Below are positions 26,061 to 38,619 of a stretch of 64,000 nucleotides of DNA, in pieces; the stretch's first letter is position 1, and the number at the start of each line of letters is the position of its first letter. Below the pieces are notes generated by a model. The model had not been told where the DNA came from. It did not search any database and saw only the letters and a program-made list of their open reading frames with translations. A program made the position numbers and the translations under genes. Origin of the DNA: Triatoma infestans. Taxonomy: Eukaryota; Arthropoda; Insecta; Hemiptera; Reduviidae. Where the stretch lies: NCBI GenBank assembly GCA_011037195.1, contig JAAEAF010003361.1, positions 62,001-126,000 on the forward strand, in the 5' to 3' direction.

Positions 26061-26152
26061 TCGAGCGTTGCGGACCCATCAACATATTCAAAAATTTAGT
26101 CAAACCTTTGCTGGAACTTAAATATTGCCGCCAATGGACTTACAAAGGTTAA
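25949..26152 (+). other. 67-codon open frame in the right palindrome arm, unidentified
   Basis: An open reading frame, hydrophilic and Lys/Arg-rich in its middle part (MDKNPKPIRNKRNM), begins inside the right arm and runs past it. The left arm holds the decayed inverse of its first part. It has no known domain. It may be a captured gene piece or chance. Confidence 0.2.
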
Positions 26153-26284
26153 TGAAACGATTGAAAATTGTTGCAAAAATTCGAAATGGACAGATATTGT
26201 TTCACAAACAGGATCACTTTCTGTCTAACCTCAAACATTAACATTTTAAATCTTTACCGAAGAATTAATTATTATTATTATTAT

Positions 26285-26370
26285 TTAAGGCGCCTCAACA
26301 TCTATGGTCATTTGTGCACACTTCTCAGTGCACTGCCGGCCTCCGGACAGTGTTCTCCCGTTACAAACAA
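26285..26370 (-). mobile_element. Family-1 SINE 3' fragment, antisense
   Basis: On the minus strand it reads AGTGCACTGAGAAG, then ATGACCATAGATGTTGAGGC, then a tail of AAT repeats. This shows the family can end in an AAT microsatellite. The tRNA head is absent. Confidence 0.75.
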
Positions 26371-27965
26371 TTATTGAATATTGAGTTAATAAGTTTCAGT
26401 AATAGAAAGTGAAGGTAAACAAATATTTAATCGTATTTTCGACTACTGAGCTGATTAACATGTACATATGTAAGCATATAATATTAGATGGATGACTTTT
26501 ACCACTTAGGCTTTGTTGCAAAAGAGCATATAAATTTAAACAGTATCTAGTAGGAAGCGATCATTGATGAATAAAGTTACTGTAAAATGTTTTTAATTCC
26601 AGAATTAAATAATTAAGTAGCAAAGTAAAAAAATATAAGGATCAACGAAAGTTTAAATATTAAAATTAAAAATACTAAATTTCTTTGTCATTATTTAAAT
26701 TTCCTTTGTCTCTAGGGCTTGAAACTTGTTTTGTAACGCACGATATACCAAAGTTACTTCCATAGAAATGTTTTCCCTTTGAAGTGAAAAATAAACTGAA
26801 AGTGCGATCTTACGGAAGAGTTTTTAGTTTTTCACTTTTTCATAGAAAATAATTCCATTGATAATCGTTGCAATTATTTTCTTTATTCCATTCACACATA
26901 TACCTATTACTTTTATTTGAAAAAAGATGTTTGGGGGATGCTTAAACAATAGATATTCTTCTATAAAACCACATTAACCAATATATGTTTCCATTGCTTG
27001 GTGGAAACTGAGTCTTTACTAAATTTTTTGTAAAACTGAATTTTAGTGATTTCTAAGAAGGAATTGCAATAAGAGAAAGTATGTTTTATTCCAGATTATT
27101 TTAAAACTGCAAACTTTATTAGCTCATAGAAATTATTCAGTTGTCATAATTATGCATTAAATTTTCTCTTTAAAGCTATTTGATTATCCACATATATTGC
27201 ACATTTTATATAATTTCAAAAGTAACTAGAATTATTACAAATAGTTGTATAGGAAATTTGCATACACTTCTATTGCCAATAACTGCGCACTATTGTATAA
27301 GAGTGAGATCTGTCACGTTATTATAACAATAGTAGAAATGGGACCGGAACAATCCTGTACTGCACCCCTACTGGCCGGCTGCATTATTGCATACAAAACT
27401 GCATTGTGAATGCAGCAACCCTTTCTTTCTTATCGCTCCATACTAATACCCTAACTACATGGTGGGGCTTCCTTCTTCACCCTTCTTACACATACAATGC
27501 TTGCAACACACAGAGTCCACAACCGAAGGAAAAAAAAGAAGCCTATCCTATACAACAGTTGTACCAATTGGCCATTCATAACAATTATAACACGCGCTTT
27601 AAATTTATGAAGTTTCACTTTCATGTTAACTATTATGGACGTGAATTATAGTAAATGTTTCAATCACAATATTTAAAAAAATAATAATTATCTATTTTTG
27701 GAAAGAATGAAATTTCAAATTTTTTTTTATCCAGCGCTAAAACATAAGTCCCGTACTTATTTTTATACTTGATTTTCTTGAAACTTACTAATAATTAGTA
27801 AACGTCTTATACATATACATTTTTTTTTTTTTCGGAAAATTGATTTTGAAGACTCTGTAATGTTAAGGTTTCCTCTAAATTAGCACTACAGTAGAATACA
27901 ACATGGTGACAATTTTAACATGCATCACCAACTTATCTTGGAGTGTACGCCAGATAGAAAAAAAT
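26371..27965. other. Intergenic, low content
   Basis: A weak modular-repeat fragment (minus orientation) occurs near 27760-27890 (CGGAAAATTGATTTTGAAGA and AATGTTAAGGTTTCCTCTAAA). Around 27330-27530 there is a less AT-rich patch that I do not recognise. No supported gene. Confidence 0.55.
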
Positions 27966-27969
27966 GATA

Positions 27970-28980
27970 GCCTACTTAATATTTTTCAAGATTTTAAGTA
28001 AGTGACCAATTATTTTGGTTGGTTTTGAAACCAACTTTCTTATTTTTCAAATTGGACCACGTACTTTTTTTAATGAATGCTTTAAGTAGATTTTTTTTCA
28101 ATGAAATATGGTTATCGAATGAGAAAATTCGTTGAATATTTGCTGAGATATTCAATTTTAAATGTAGAGAAATTCTCTGCCTTTTGGTTATTATTTCACA
28201 TTTTTGAGTTTATAGTCAAAAACATATTTTAGGGAGTGATGAATGTAAATTTACGAATAATGATTATTAAATAGTGGGAGGGCAAATGAAAATTCAGATA
28301 TTATAGTCAGGCGGGTATCTTTATTTCTCAAGTGAAGTTCTCCCAGTACTACTTGAAAATGTCCCTCTAGCACGCCGGCAAACGTCAGCATATGCGAGGA
28401 TAGTAAGACCTTATTTAGATGGCACTTATGGGGTTTTAGGATTGGCATGCTCGGTCTTATTCGGTTGCCCGACCGCTCACCAGATCTGACACCTCTGGAT
28501 CACTTCTCTTAGGAATATCTAAAAAATAAAGTTTATGGCTACTTAAACTCTATCACAACTGTAGAACAACTTAAAGAAAGAATTTCTAAAGCCTGCGGAG
28601 AAATCTGTCCTGATTCTGTGATAAGTGCACTCAATGAAGACTGGACAAGAAGGGCGTATTTGTGATTTTTAGATTATGTGCCCGTTTTGAATCGCTTCAT
28701 AAAATATATTTTGCCATATTTGACTATAAACTCAAAAAAATTGTGAAATAATAGCAACCCGAAGGCAAAGAATTTCTCTACATTCAAAATTGAATATTTC
28801 CCCGAATATTCAACGGATTTTTCTCGTTCAATAGGCATTTTGTATTAAAAAAATCTAATCTTCGACCCAAGTTGAAATATGAAAGTTTGTTTCGCAACCT
28901 CTCATTTCTGCAGGTTTAAAAGAAAATTGATCACATATGAGAAATTCTTGAAAAGAGTAGGTATCTTGTTTTTTTTTTTT
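27970..28980. mobile_element. Decayed DNA transposon with long inverted repeats
   Basis: The left region (27970-28235) and right region (28690-28975) are imperfect inverted repeats of about 250 bp. The best paired block is AATGTAGAGAAATTCT with its inverse, together with TTTGAGTTTATAGTCAAA. Between them lies the transposase relic at 28340-28665. Exact ends and target duplication are not clear. Confidence 0.72.
28340..28665 (+). pseudogene. Mariner/Tc1-type DDE transposase C-terminal relic
   Basis: Read with one frameshift near 28440, it gives YARIVRPYLDGTYG, then RLPDRSPDLTPLDHF, a TAG, then EYLKNKVYGYLNSITTVEQL, and ends at a TGA at 28663-28665. The pattern RSPDLTPLDxFLWxYLKxxVY is characteristic of IS630/Tc1/mariner-type transposases around the last catalytic Asp. 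The TAG replaces the expected Trp. The N-terminal two thirds are missing. Confidence 0.8.
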
Positions 28981-31379
28981 TGTTTTTTTTTATCAATATG
29001 GCGTACTTTCAAAAAAATTGTGTAGTGGATGTTAAAATTATCTCTTGAATGTACAATCAGGCTCATCATTAAATAAATATATTGATAGAATCCCAGGTTT
29101 TGAAGTAAGTGCCACTTTACCGAATTATATAAACTACAGTAAGAGAACGTTGTATGAGTATTTCACTCCTTATTTAATATAATCGAATATATCAGCGCTG
29201 AAGACTAATTATCACTTATGCAAATTTTAAAAACAAGAAAATTCTTTCTACTTAAATTACGAAACTTTTTTGACTGTTTTTGATCAATATTGGCATCGTC
29301 AAATCATGGGAATCAAAATGTCTTTCATCCAGCAACAGATTAAGATTGGTTAAAGTTGGTATGTGAATTTCCACAAAAATAATAACAGAATTGACTTAAA
29401 ACTTAATTATTCAGCTGTACTACTAAATTGAATAGTCCTCAGCTGAACCGCTGGAATAAATTAAGGAAATTTAGTAAAAATATTCATAGATATTGATTCC
29501 ATCGATAGAAAAACAAAGCCTTTATTTCGAGGAGAACGCTTGCTAAGTGAGAGTACAATGATATCCTTTTAAAATAAAAATTGAAAAATATTCCTATTAA
29601 TTATTATTGTGCATATCGCAGTCGAAACTTTATTATTATTATTAGACATTTTATTTTATATTGGAGTGCATAAGTACTCTCTGAAACAAATAACGAAGAT
29701 GCACTCCCTAGAAATAGTATGGAAATGTAGCATTTATAAATTTAAGTTACTAGATTCCATTTTCTTCCTTCGTGGTTTGAAGATGTTAGAATAACTCAAG
29801 AAAATTTATGAATTCAAACTTGAAGACAATGCTTCAGATGGAGACTACAATTCTGAATGAAAGCACTGCAATTGCACCAAATCCACAAGAAATCGCACAA
29901 TATAAAACATAATTCTCAGGGAAATGCGCCAATTGCGCTCAAACGCACTCATGTCCTGCAGTATAAAACAATGGTGCCATTGTCGTGGTGCAGTAGACAT
30001 ACATAGTGGAGACATATATTTGGCAAATTAACAAGTACTTTATTGAAAGTTGTATTTGATAGCCTGCTCTTTTATATATATATAAATTTAAGGCATGTCA
30101 ATCTGTGATCATTCGTACCCTCATTTTGTTATTATTAATTGGGTTTGGCGTTCACTGATTGCTAGGATATTACATATCCTGGCAATCGATGAAGGCTGAA
30201 ACCTACAGAGTCTATAAAATAATGTAGGCTATCGCGGGAAATAAATACTCGTTTTACATCCTCTTAATTTGTTGGTATTCAAACAAAATTTGTTGTGGAG
30301 TTTCAAACTGGAAATATCTATTGAACTCTGAAGTTATAACATTAATTTTTCTTGGGTTATACTTGAAGCCAATTTAGTTTAGAATTCTGGCCAATATCTC
30401 ATGCATTTTTATTTTCAGGTTTTTAGGTTAACCTGGGCCACAGGTAGCATAAGCTCAAAACTATGTTAAGTTCTGTTCTGGCAATATTTAAAGTTCCTTG
30501 TTGCTTGAAACCACCTGCAAGATGATGCATCTGGTGAAAGGTCACATTTACTTTTGATGATTACAACAGATAAAAAACAATTGATTTTAGGGTTAAACGT
30601 ATTCTTAGTTATTTAAAAAATAAAACCAATTATGTTATTTCTATCATAAGAAAGATATACATTATTTACATAATAATAACTTTGCTGGGCTGTAATTCTT
30701 TCCATTTACGTGGCCACTGTGCAAAAGTGCACAGGGACAGTATCGAGATATTTATTGTTAAAGAATATGCAAAGAAGATGAGTAAAGAAGAAGAGTAGCC
30801 AATGTAGAGAATACAGGTTTTATAGTTGAATATGGTGCACGTGGGAAGACAGTTGCAACGGTAATGCTGCTTTCTCTTTAATCGATAACTGTAATAAATT
30901 GAAGGGATTAAGAAGAAAGGGTGGGAGTATTGGTATATACATACATTTAGGATAGGGATGAAGTGAGGTGTTGGGGATTGTATATATATATATATGTATA
31001 TATATATATCTAATGCAAATTACTTGTCATTATTGTAGAATGTGTGAATGTGATGTGAGCTTCAACATGTTATACAGGGTTGTACAGTGAAAGAATAAGA
31101 GGGTTTGGTGACAACAATCAGTTCTCTTTGTCAGAAATCTTTTCAAATCAACCTGACAATATTTCCAACTAGATACTGTAGCTTTATATGGTGTGAATCT
31201 GACCCATTATGAGATATTATTCTGAGAATAATATTCCTTACTAGATTTCAACTTTCGTTAATAGGTAAAATATGCTAAAAATGAGTGCAAGGAATCTGGT
31301 GAGAACATTAAATTTTATGCAAATGTAGTTTCTTTATAAATTGTTATATATATTTAAACATAAAAACATAAATAAATTC
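28981..31379. other. Intergenic, no gene seen
   Basis: Contains AT-rich DNA, TA microsatellites (near 30075 and 30985) and a short imperfect hairpin around 30156-30188 (GATTGCTAGGATA with TATCCTGGCAATC). No domain-bearing frame. Confidence 0.55.
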
Positions 31380-31830
31380 TTGCTATGAACAGTTCTTACT
31401 TTCTCAGTGCTGTAAGAACATGTATAATTTGCGAAATTATGTTTTCACCGGAAATAAATGTTTTGAGACCCCCCTGAGTATGAAAAAATATTTCTAGCGA
31501 ATGGTATCTATGAATAAAATGTCTCAACAAAAGAAGAATCGCAGAAAGTTCAAACATCATATTCCGTTTATCTACAAATATCGGTTTCGAAACGTTTTGT
31601 GTGGTTTTTGGTTTCTGCCAAAATCCGTCAACTTATAATGAATGTTTTTTTTTTCTGTTGATACTAGTTACTTGATTCTACTGTTTATATAACACAAAGG
31701 AGAATTAAATATTTTTATAAAAATACCATTTTTCAAGAAAATGGGTTAATGTTGACAAAAATGTAACATTTATCAGCTACAATAATTGCAAACTTCAGTG
31801 GGAGTGTTTCACACCACATTTTTTCGTCAG
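31380..31830 (-). repeat. Modular repeat family copy, minus orientation
   Basis: It carries GTTTTCACCGGAAATAAATG, GAGACCCCCCTGAGTATG, AATCGCAGAAAGTTCAAAC and ATATTCCGTTTAT, and ends with GAGTGTTTCACACCACATT, the usual terminal block. Confidence 0.75.
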
Positions 31831-32269
31831 CTGCAGTATCTACACCCTTAATGATTAGAGACATAGAGAGATAGTCTCAAAGCTTACTATTTATGATAGT
31901 TAATAGTTATAAATTGATATAGAAAATAAACCAAGTAAACATGCTAAACTAAAATCCACTAATGCTTAGATATTATACATAGTAATAAACATTTTAAGTT
32001 ATTAATGTTAGTAAATTAATAAAGAAAAAAAAATGGTTATTTGAAGTTATTAATTAAATGTTGTGCAGACATCACTGAGTGTTTTCTTTTACAATAATAA
32101 CTTATTACTAGTTATGATCTTAGGTTCTAGATAAGGGTGGACTAGCCAATTATATGCTGACATTTCAATATACAAATTAACGAATCTTAATAGGCATAGA
32201 TAAGGGCACACTTGAAGTAATACGAAGGATCTACCAGGGTTGTAAACTTCATTTAAAATTGCAAATAAT

Positions 32270-32885
32270 ATGACTGCCCGTTTTGTAAGCTCCAAAGGCT
32301 TGCGGCAGGGCGCCGCATGTCAGCTACGCTTGTTGAGATAAATCTGGAGACATATTAGAACCGAGAGTGTCGTGGAATGGAAGTTCCAATAAAAGGCTAG
32401 ATAGTCAACTCGCTTCCTTTCGCGGATCCTAGATATTTCCGGTTCAAGACATAGAGAATGCCTTATCAAATAAGCAAGTTCATGACTGCTCATGGCCGGT
32501 CAACCTGTCTAAATCGGAATATTTGGTTGCTGGAAGCGAAAAGAAATCAGATTTAGATATAGGCGTGTGTACCACTAAGGCAGTGGACACTTAACTTGGA
32601 TCGGTAACGGATAAGACAGGACAATGTGTGAACTAGACGTGTCCTATAAAATGAGGCAGGCGACCGACACTAAGAAGTCTCAATGGGATCCTCTGAACCC
32701 TCAGGGTATCGAAGTATACATAAAAATAGATATATGAGGTTATAGTGAAAGGTATTCTGATATATATTTGTGAATGCTGGACGCTTGGGGACCGGCAGAG
32801 GAAACAGTCAGAGGCTGTTGAGATGGATTTTCTACGGTGAAGCGTGAGAGCTACTCGGAATGTACATCTTAGAATTTCCATTGAT
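32270..32885 (+). pseudogene. LINE reverse transcriptase C-terminal relic
   Basis: Across several frames and stops it reads SKGLRQGAA (RT motif region), then NLSKSEYLVAGSE-like, DLDIGVCTTKAVDT, GSVTDKTGQC, IYEVIVKGILIY, WTLGDRQRKQSEAVEMDFL. This order matches non-LTR reverse transcriptases of the RTE/I-like kind. It is heavily decayed, with many stops and shifts. Confidence 0.72.
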
Positions 32886-34666
32886 ATTATTAGTTAGAAT
32901 TGTAAGAATTGTAAAGAATGTATGCGAATATTTCGCACCTGATTTTCTTCCTACTTATATAAAAAACATTTTGTGAGAATGCGATTTGTACTCACACAGA
33001 TTTTATGTTTGATTGAGGATCTTTTCGTCGGTCGTCTAGTTTTTTGTAAGAAACCCGCGAAGGGTATTTCGCAAGCCACTGATTTTTTTTTTGAGGATTG
33101 GTTTAGCTTGCCACTGTTTCTGTTGCTGGTTCTTGATATTCTGGAATCAAGGTTCTGGTAATAATTGTAAGTCACCACTCACGATGCTGTGTCAATTCTA
33201 TTAGAAGGACCCTTTACGAGTATTGAAGCCCAGACTTCAAGTAGTCTTATTCTCGAAAACAACCAGACAAAATACACACAAGATCAATTGGGATGAAGTT
33301 TTTGAAAAAGCTCGACACAATTTTTGATAATTTATAACTTCATTTATTTTAGGCCCAGGAGCTGCAATTTTAGGCTTCCATTATTATTTCATTGTATCCG
33401 GTTCCATTATTACATATACATGTGGCATTATTACATATAGTACAAATTCCAGTCTTAAAGAAAATTTGTCAGAACTGAGAATTGAATTACAGTTTTTCAG
33501 TACTCAACAAAAGTACTTTTGAAATTTGGAAGTGGGGGCCATCGCTTTGTGGCTTACTCCCATCGCCGATCAGCAGGTGCAATTTTGTTCGTTTTCGTTT
33601 TCATTGCTTTTTTTTCTCGGTGTCCGACTTTGGGCATTTGATCTTTAGCTGCTAGTGGTAATGTTCATCACGTTGTTAGGTTGAGCTATAGTAACATCAA
33701 ACAAATTTCTGGAGAGATGAAAGTGATTTTAGTACCTCTATTCAGCTTGATGAAAAAAATCAACTTCAGCTCTACCGAAGAGATTAGAACAGTAAGTAAA
33801 TTGAAATGTGTACTAATGTAAATAAAACAAACAAACAAGAAACTATCAAGAAATTTGTACTTTGGACAACCAATTGTCTTCACTCGGAATATTACTAATA
33901 ATATATCATTATCATTAATATTTTCTAGGTGTAGTAATCGTGCAATTCGCTTAAGACGGTAGAGCTTAGGTCTCACGCCTTTACGCACCCAGACTTAATA
34001 AAAATTAAGAGGTAAACTATGTCACATCTTCTTTAGAACCCATTTAAAACAAATTTTTCAAGGGTAATGTTCCAAATAAAAATGATAGGTCTATATGTGT
34101 AATTATGTAAACAAAATTGAAAGAAAAGCTTCCCGTTTTCAATTTGTGCTTCCTGTGATTTTTCGTTTGGAGCTACGCTCACACATTTGCCAGTTTTGGG
34201 CACTATCGTTTCAATAAATAAAAAATACACCCACACAATATGGAACTTGTGGAGGTTCCAAAAACTGAAACACTGGCAAGCAATCAGAGTTCGAAATTAT
34301 TTCTCGCCTCAATGGTCGATAAGAGAAGAAACTGAAGTGCACAATAGACCTCTTAGCCTAAGTGTATAATATTAACCATTTGTGGGGCTCCAGTTCCTCA
34401 TTAGGATTAGAATTAGAAGCGGGTTGGTAGGTTGGGACAATCACGCAGAACGCCAGGATTCCTGAAGAAGTATCTCAGACCTCTCTTCCCCCACGGACTT
34501 ATATTCAGGTTACCTAATAAATTTGTATTTCCGATGAAAACTCAGTGACAGAATTTAAATGAGTGAAAAAAAAAACCTTAAGACGAATATTTAATACTAC
34601 ATACTATGAATAGAGATTAGTAAGGATAAAGGTTGTGTAGCTATCTTTCAATTATGTTTGAGGGAA

Positions 34667-34706
<40 letters not shown>

Positions 34707-35195
34707 AATTATGAATTTTTTTTTTATATATATTTACATTTTGAATAGAACAAGTCGTGAAGCCCATAAAGATGTTGATGAAGGTCTACTAGTTCCCCCT
34801 TCAGCACCGAAAGCACCCTTTTTTTTTTTCTTCAAAAACCTACACTAGGACTTTTTATTTTGGAAGGGATGGTCCTGTTTACATGGCGGGAGATCTATAA
34901 AAATAGGGGGGTAGACAATCTGGGTAATCCTACAAGATAACAGTGATTCTGAGACAGGGTGCACCATTTAAGATTTTTCTTTTCTTTCTCCTTTATATTT
35001 ATTTTAGTTGTTTACAATTTAAATAGAATAGTGCCTAATAGAGATGTTGAAGCCCAATTTAAATTTAAAAAAAAACTCTGAATGATGTCATTTATTTTCT
35101 TTAGAAGTTGTGGACTACTACTAGTAGAATGCAACACTATGCGTCTATTAATTTACCACAGAATACTTCAGAGATTCTTTCCTATGATAGCCACC
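32886..35195. other. Intergenic, microsatellites and unclassified repeats
   Basis: A TA run lies at about 34673-34703. Two short segments, 34735-34790 and 35010-35065, share a loosely similar AGAGATGTTGAAG-type block. No supported gene. Confidence 0.5.
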
Positions 35196-35208
35196 TTCTT
35201 TTAGTGGT

Positions 35209-35243
35209 CATTGACCGGTTCTTTCGTCCAACTTCAGGATATG
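35209..35243 (-). ncRNA. Decayed hammerhead-like motif
   Basis: On the minus strand it reads ATATCCTGAAG, then TTGGACGAAAG, then AACCGGTCAATGACC. It is homologous to 38479-38516 (CTGAAG, ACCGGTC and flanking ATGACCAC are shared), but the helix II segment and the CUGANGA core are damaged. It is a probable dead copy of the same element. Confidence 0.5.
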
Positions 35244-36559
35244 TTAATAAAAAATAAACAGTGAGCCAACATACACATGAACATTGTTCTCGCGTTCAGA
35301 AGTAGGACTAGTAAAAAATTTCTAATACCTAAAGTTTGTTATTTCTATTGATTAAAAAGAATATGTATCAGAAAAAATTTCAGTGTTAATAATAGCATGA
35401 AGGTTTAAAAATAAATAGCAATATAAATGACGAAATAGTAGCTTCGACAGATAGAGCATTTAATGCCCTAGCTTGGCATAACGTCCTGTAAATAAAATTT
35501 GGTGTAAAACACTTATCTTCTTTGTACTGCTGTTAATACCATAATAGACAAATATTCTACAAACTTGAAGCATTGTTACTTCAAGTTCAACATTTAATAC
35601 TCTTAAAATATACCAAGGTGATGAGGTACAGGTGCCCTCTGCATTGGGCAGGTAATGCTTGAATGTAGTTACATTGTCAGTCCAGAAGACATTGACTCAA
35701 TGGCGGCTAATGCATAAGTCCTGCATATTTAAATTTATGATAAAAAATAATAACTTAATCTTTGCATAATTATTATTTAAATACCATTAATAAATCCGTT
35801 TTTAAAAAGGAATTATTTCATCAAGCGTTGCTTAATGTTGACGCTGTCCAATTTGCAGAGTGTCAAAAAAATGATCATATTCGGTTATTTCCGACAAGCT
35901 TCGTTTGCCTTAATAATGTGACTCAACCAGTGCAATACTAGCTGCTCGCAAGGCAGCGAAATTTAAATTGTGTGCTTTTTTTATGGGTTTATAATAAACA
36001 CAAAATTATTATTATTGTGTACGTTAAAAGTTTAACGGTAAAAAATATATATTTTTTTTTATTCAATAATATTATTTTTTTATAGAATAAAAGATTGACA
36101 ATAAAATAAATATTATTTTATAGGCTTATCAAGATGGGTGTGAGTGTTGAATAAAAATTATAAAAATAAAATTTCTCAATTGAGTTACCAAAACAATTGA
36201 AATAAAAAACAGAGGTCGTTACATTTCTAACATTATAATTCAGCAAATAGCAATTAGTAACATGATTTCTCAAATTAGTAATTTTAATGAAAAAGTTATT
36301 CAAAAATTTTGTGAAGCTAAAACTCGAAGAATGAATTTTATATTCAAATAATTTAATTTTTTTTTTATATATTAGTTATTTGAGAAATCATATTTGTTTG
36401 TATATTAGAAATATCTTAAAAAATATCTATGTGAATTTATTTTTAATTAAATTGAGTTGGATTTAGACATGTTTCGTTTTATTCATGCAGCACCCCAACT
36501 TGCCAACTTCACGGGCGCCACTGCATAGATTAGATCAAATCCACTAGACCTACATATAT

Positions 36560-37410
36560 GAGTGATATATATATAAATTGTCGAAGCCGATTTCGAGAAA
36601 ATCGCGAAAACCTGGAAAATCCATTCAGTAAGGTGGTACTTCCGGTTGACCGACTTTATTGACCAAAGCTTTATTGTCGACTTCTGGTTCAATAGCACCT
36701 AGACGAAATATAAAGTTTCAACTTATTGCGATTTTCCGTTTTTCATACATACTGACGACGTACACACCATTCGCTAAATATTACTTTTACTTTATCTCAC
36801 ATCTAGTAAAGTATTGTGATTGTGTCATTTTTTCGAAATTGAGTTTGCACCGGAAATGCCTGTATAGTTCCTTTAAGTACGAAAATATAGTTTTAGCGAA
36901 TGGTCTGTATTATGTGTATTTGTATATGAAATTCCAAACAACTCAAAACCTATTCTGCAAAGTTGCATAAACCGGATATTCTTCGAATTTGAAATTCTAG
37001 CAAAGCTTCTAACGTATATTAATAAACTGAAGTGGTAAAACCATACATTGTACTCGGTAGTGGTACTTTAGAGGTAAGCTTAATGTTACTGTTCTCCCAG
37101 AAACATCCAAAAAAAGAAATTTTCAATTTTTTTTGCAATATTTACAAAACGCTTAGATGGGCTGGTCATAAGGAAAGGTGGTAGGGGTTATACCTGCTGA
37201 ATGGAATTGTGGGCCCTCTGTCTCAAGACCTTGTACGGGTAGTTTCATGTAAGCTTAACTGGGAGGCCCCCAGTATCCTATGAAAATTTTTTTTTTAAGA
37301 AAAATGTTTCAGATAAAAGTGTAGTTTTTATATGTGCAGTGAGCAATTCAAAATTTGAAAAAAATCGTTATAGCCGTTTTCGAGATAACTCCAAACAATT
37401 AAAAAAAAAT
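36560..37410 (+). repeat. Modular repeat family copy, plus orientation
   Basis: It carries GAAAATCGCGAAAACCTGGA, GGTACTTCCGGTTGACCGA, CGAAATATAAAGTTTCAACT and TTTGCACCGGAAATGCCTG, then a further partial unit. It is rearranged compared with the copy at 37420-38420. Confidence 0.7.
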
Positions 37411-37414
37411 CTGG

Positions 37415-38241
37415 TGTGAAACACTCACACAACTTTCTCTTACTCCAGTTCTCAAAATGATAGTTGACAAATTTTATAGTTTGTGTACCAAATTTAATGA
37501 AATTCGTCGAAAACTGAAAAAACTGTTCAGTAAAAGCGCACTTCCGGTTTACTAATTTTCTTGAAACTCGGAATTTCAGCCATCTATTTATTTCTAACTA
37601 ATTATGTTTGGATGATAGAATTGTATAATGAACTAGGATAGCACTTTGATGAAAATCTAACCCCACCCCTCCCCTAAAAGTGCTCTTAAAAGAAATTTCC
37701 CAGAGAAATGTTTTAGTTAAAAGTTGTAGATCTTTGCATGTTTAGTTTATATACGAAGTTTCAAAAAAATCGTCAGAGCCATTTTTGAGAAAATTGCGAA
37801 AAAGTGAATAAATCATTTCGTAAAGTGGTGTAAACGCACTTCCGGTTATCCGATTTTTTTCAAACTCGGAATTTCAACAACATATTTAATTCTAATTAAC
37901 ATTATTTAGATGGCAGAATTGTCTAATAAACTGAAATAGCACTTTAGATGGAAACCTAACCCCACCCCTCCCCCAAAAGTGCCCTTCAATGCATTTTCCC
38001 GGAGAAATGTTTCAAATTAAAGTTGTAGCTCTTTGTATGTGTGGTTGATGTATTAAGTTTAAAGAAAATCGTCGGAGCCATTTTTGAGAAAATCGCAAAA
38101 AAGTAAAAAATCCAACTAGTAAAGTGGTACTTCCGGTTGAGGAATTTTGACAGATAACGTAGTGTCAGATCCCATGGTGATACTTAAACGGAATATCAAG
38201 TTTCAACTTTCTACGGTTTTTCGTTTTGAGCTATGCTGTTC

Positions 38242-38276
<35 letters not shown>

Positions 38277-38420
38277 GACCATTTGCTAAAAACCACCTTT
38301 TTTGGACTCCGGGGACCTCAAAACGGATATTTCCGGTGAAAACTCGATATCGAAAATTTGACACGATTACAATACTTCCTCTTACTAGGATAAGAGAAAG
38401 TAATAGTTGTGGTGGTTGGT
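37415..38420 (+). repeat. Best modular repeat copy: tandem units of about 295 bp plus a CA-rich terminal part
   Basis: The end block GGTGTGAAACACTCACAC and ACTTTCTCTTACTCC opens the copy. The anchor GCACTTCCGGTT-type recurs at about 37538, 37836 and 38127, giving units of 298 and 291 bp. Then follow GGAATATCAAGTTTCAACT, a CA microsatellite (38250-38276), CCGGTGAAAACTCGATATCG, and a terminal GGATAAGAGAAAGTA. The two ends are imperfect inverted repeats of about 15 bp. Confidence 0.85.
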
Positions 38421-38441
38421 TCCGCAGAGCTGGAAAGCATC

Positions 38442-38609
38442 AGAGACATTTTCCGTGGTAGCTGCTTCATTTTGTGGTCATCGACCGGTTTCGGGCGTTC
38501 GCCCATCTTCAGGATGCGTTTTTCAGACAGTGTGACAACACAGACTTGCACAGAGCAAACTTAGTTTACACACTCTCAGTTTTTACAGTTTACCACGGAA
38601 AATGTCTCT
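38442..38609. mobile_element. 168-bp element with perfect 19-bp inverted ends, containing a hammerhead-like motif
   Basis: AGAGACATTTTCCGTGGTA at 38442-38460 is perfectly inverted at 38591-38609. The element sits just after the terminal block of the modular repeat and before another modular copy. Its inside holds the ribozyme-like motif at 38479-38516. No coding capacity. Confidence 0.8.
38479..38516 (-). ncRNA. Hammerhead ribozyme-like motif
   Basis: On the minus strand the order is: helix I strand CATC; core CTGAAGA (fits CUGANGA); one extra T; helix II GGGC, loop GAAC, GCCC; core GAAA; then the self-complementary ACCGGT whose first A is the last core A; cleavage triplet GTC; helix I strand GATG. 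All invariant core bases are present except for the single T insertion before helix II. A minimal, palindromic helix III is what published hammerheads of Penelope-like elements show, which may work as dimers. Activity is inferred. Confidence 0.7.
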
Positions 38610-38619
38610 AATTCAGAAA

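Noticed and set aside
38250..38276. CA microsatellite as a separate feature
   Set aside because: It is an internal part of the modular repeat and appears as CA or GT runs in other copies.
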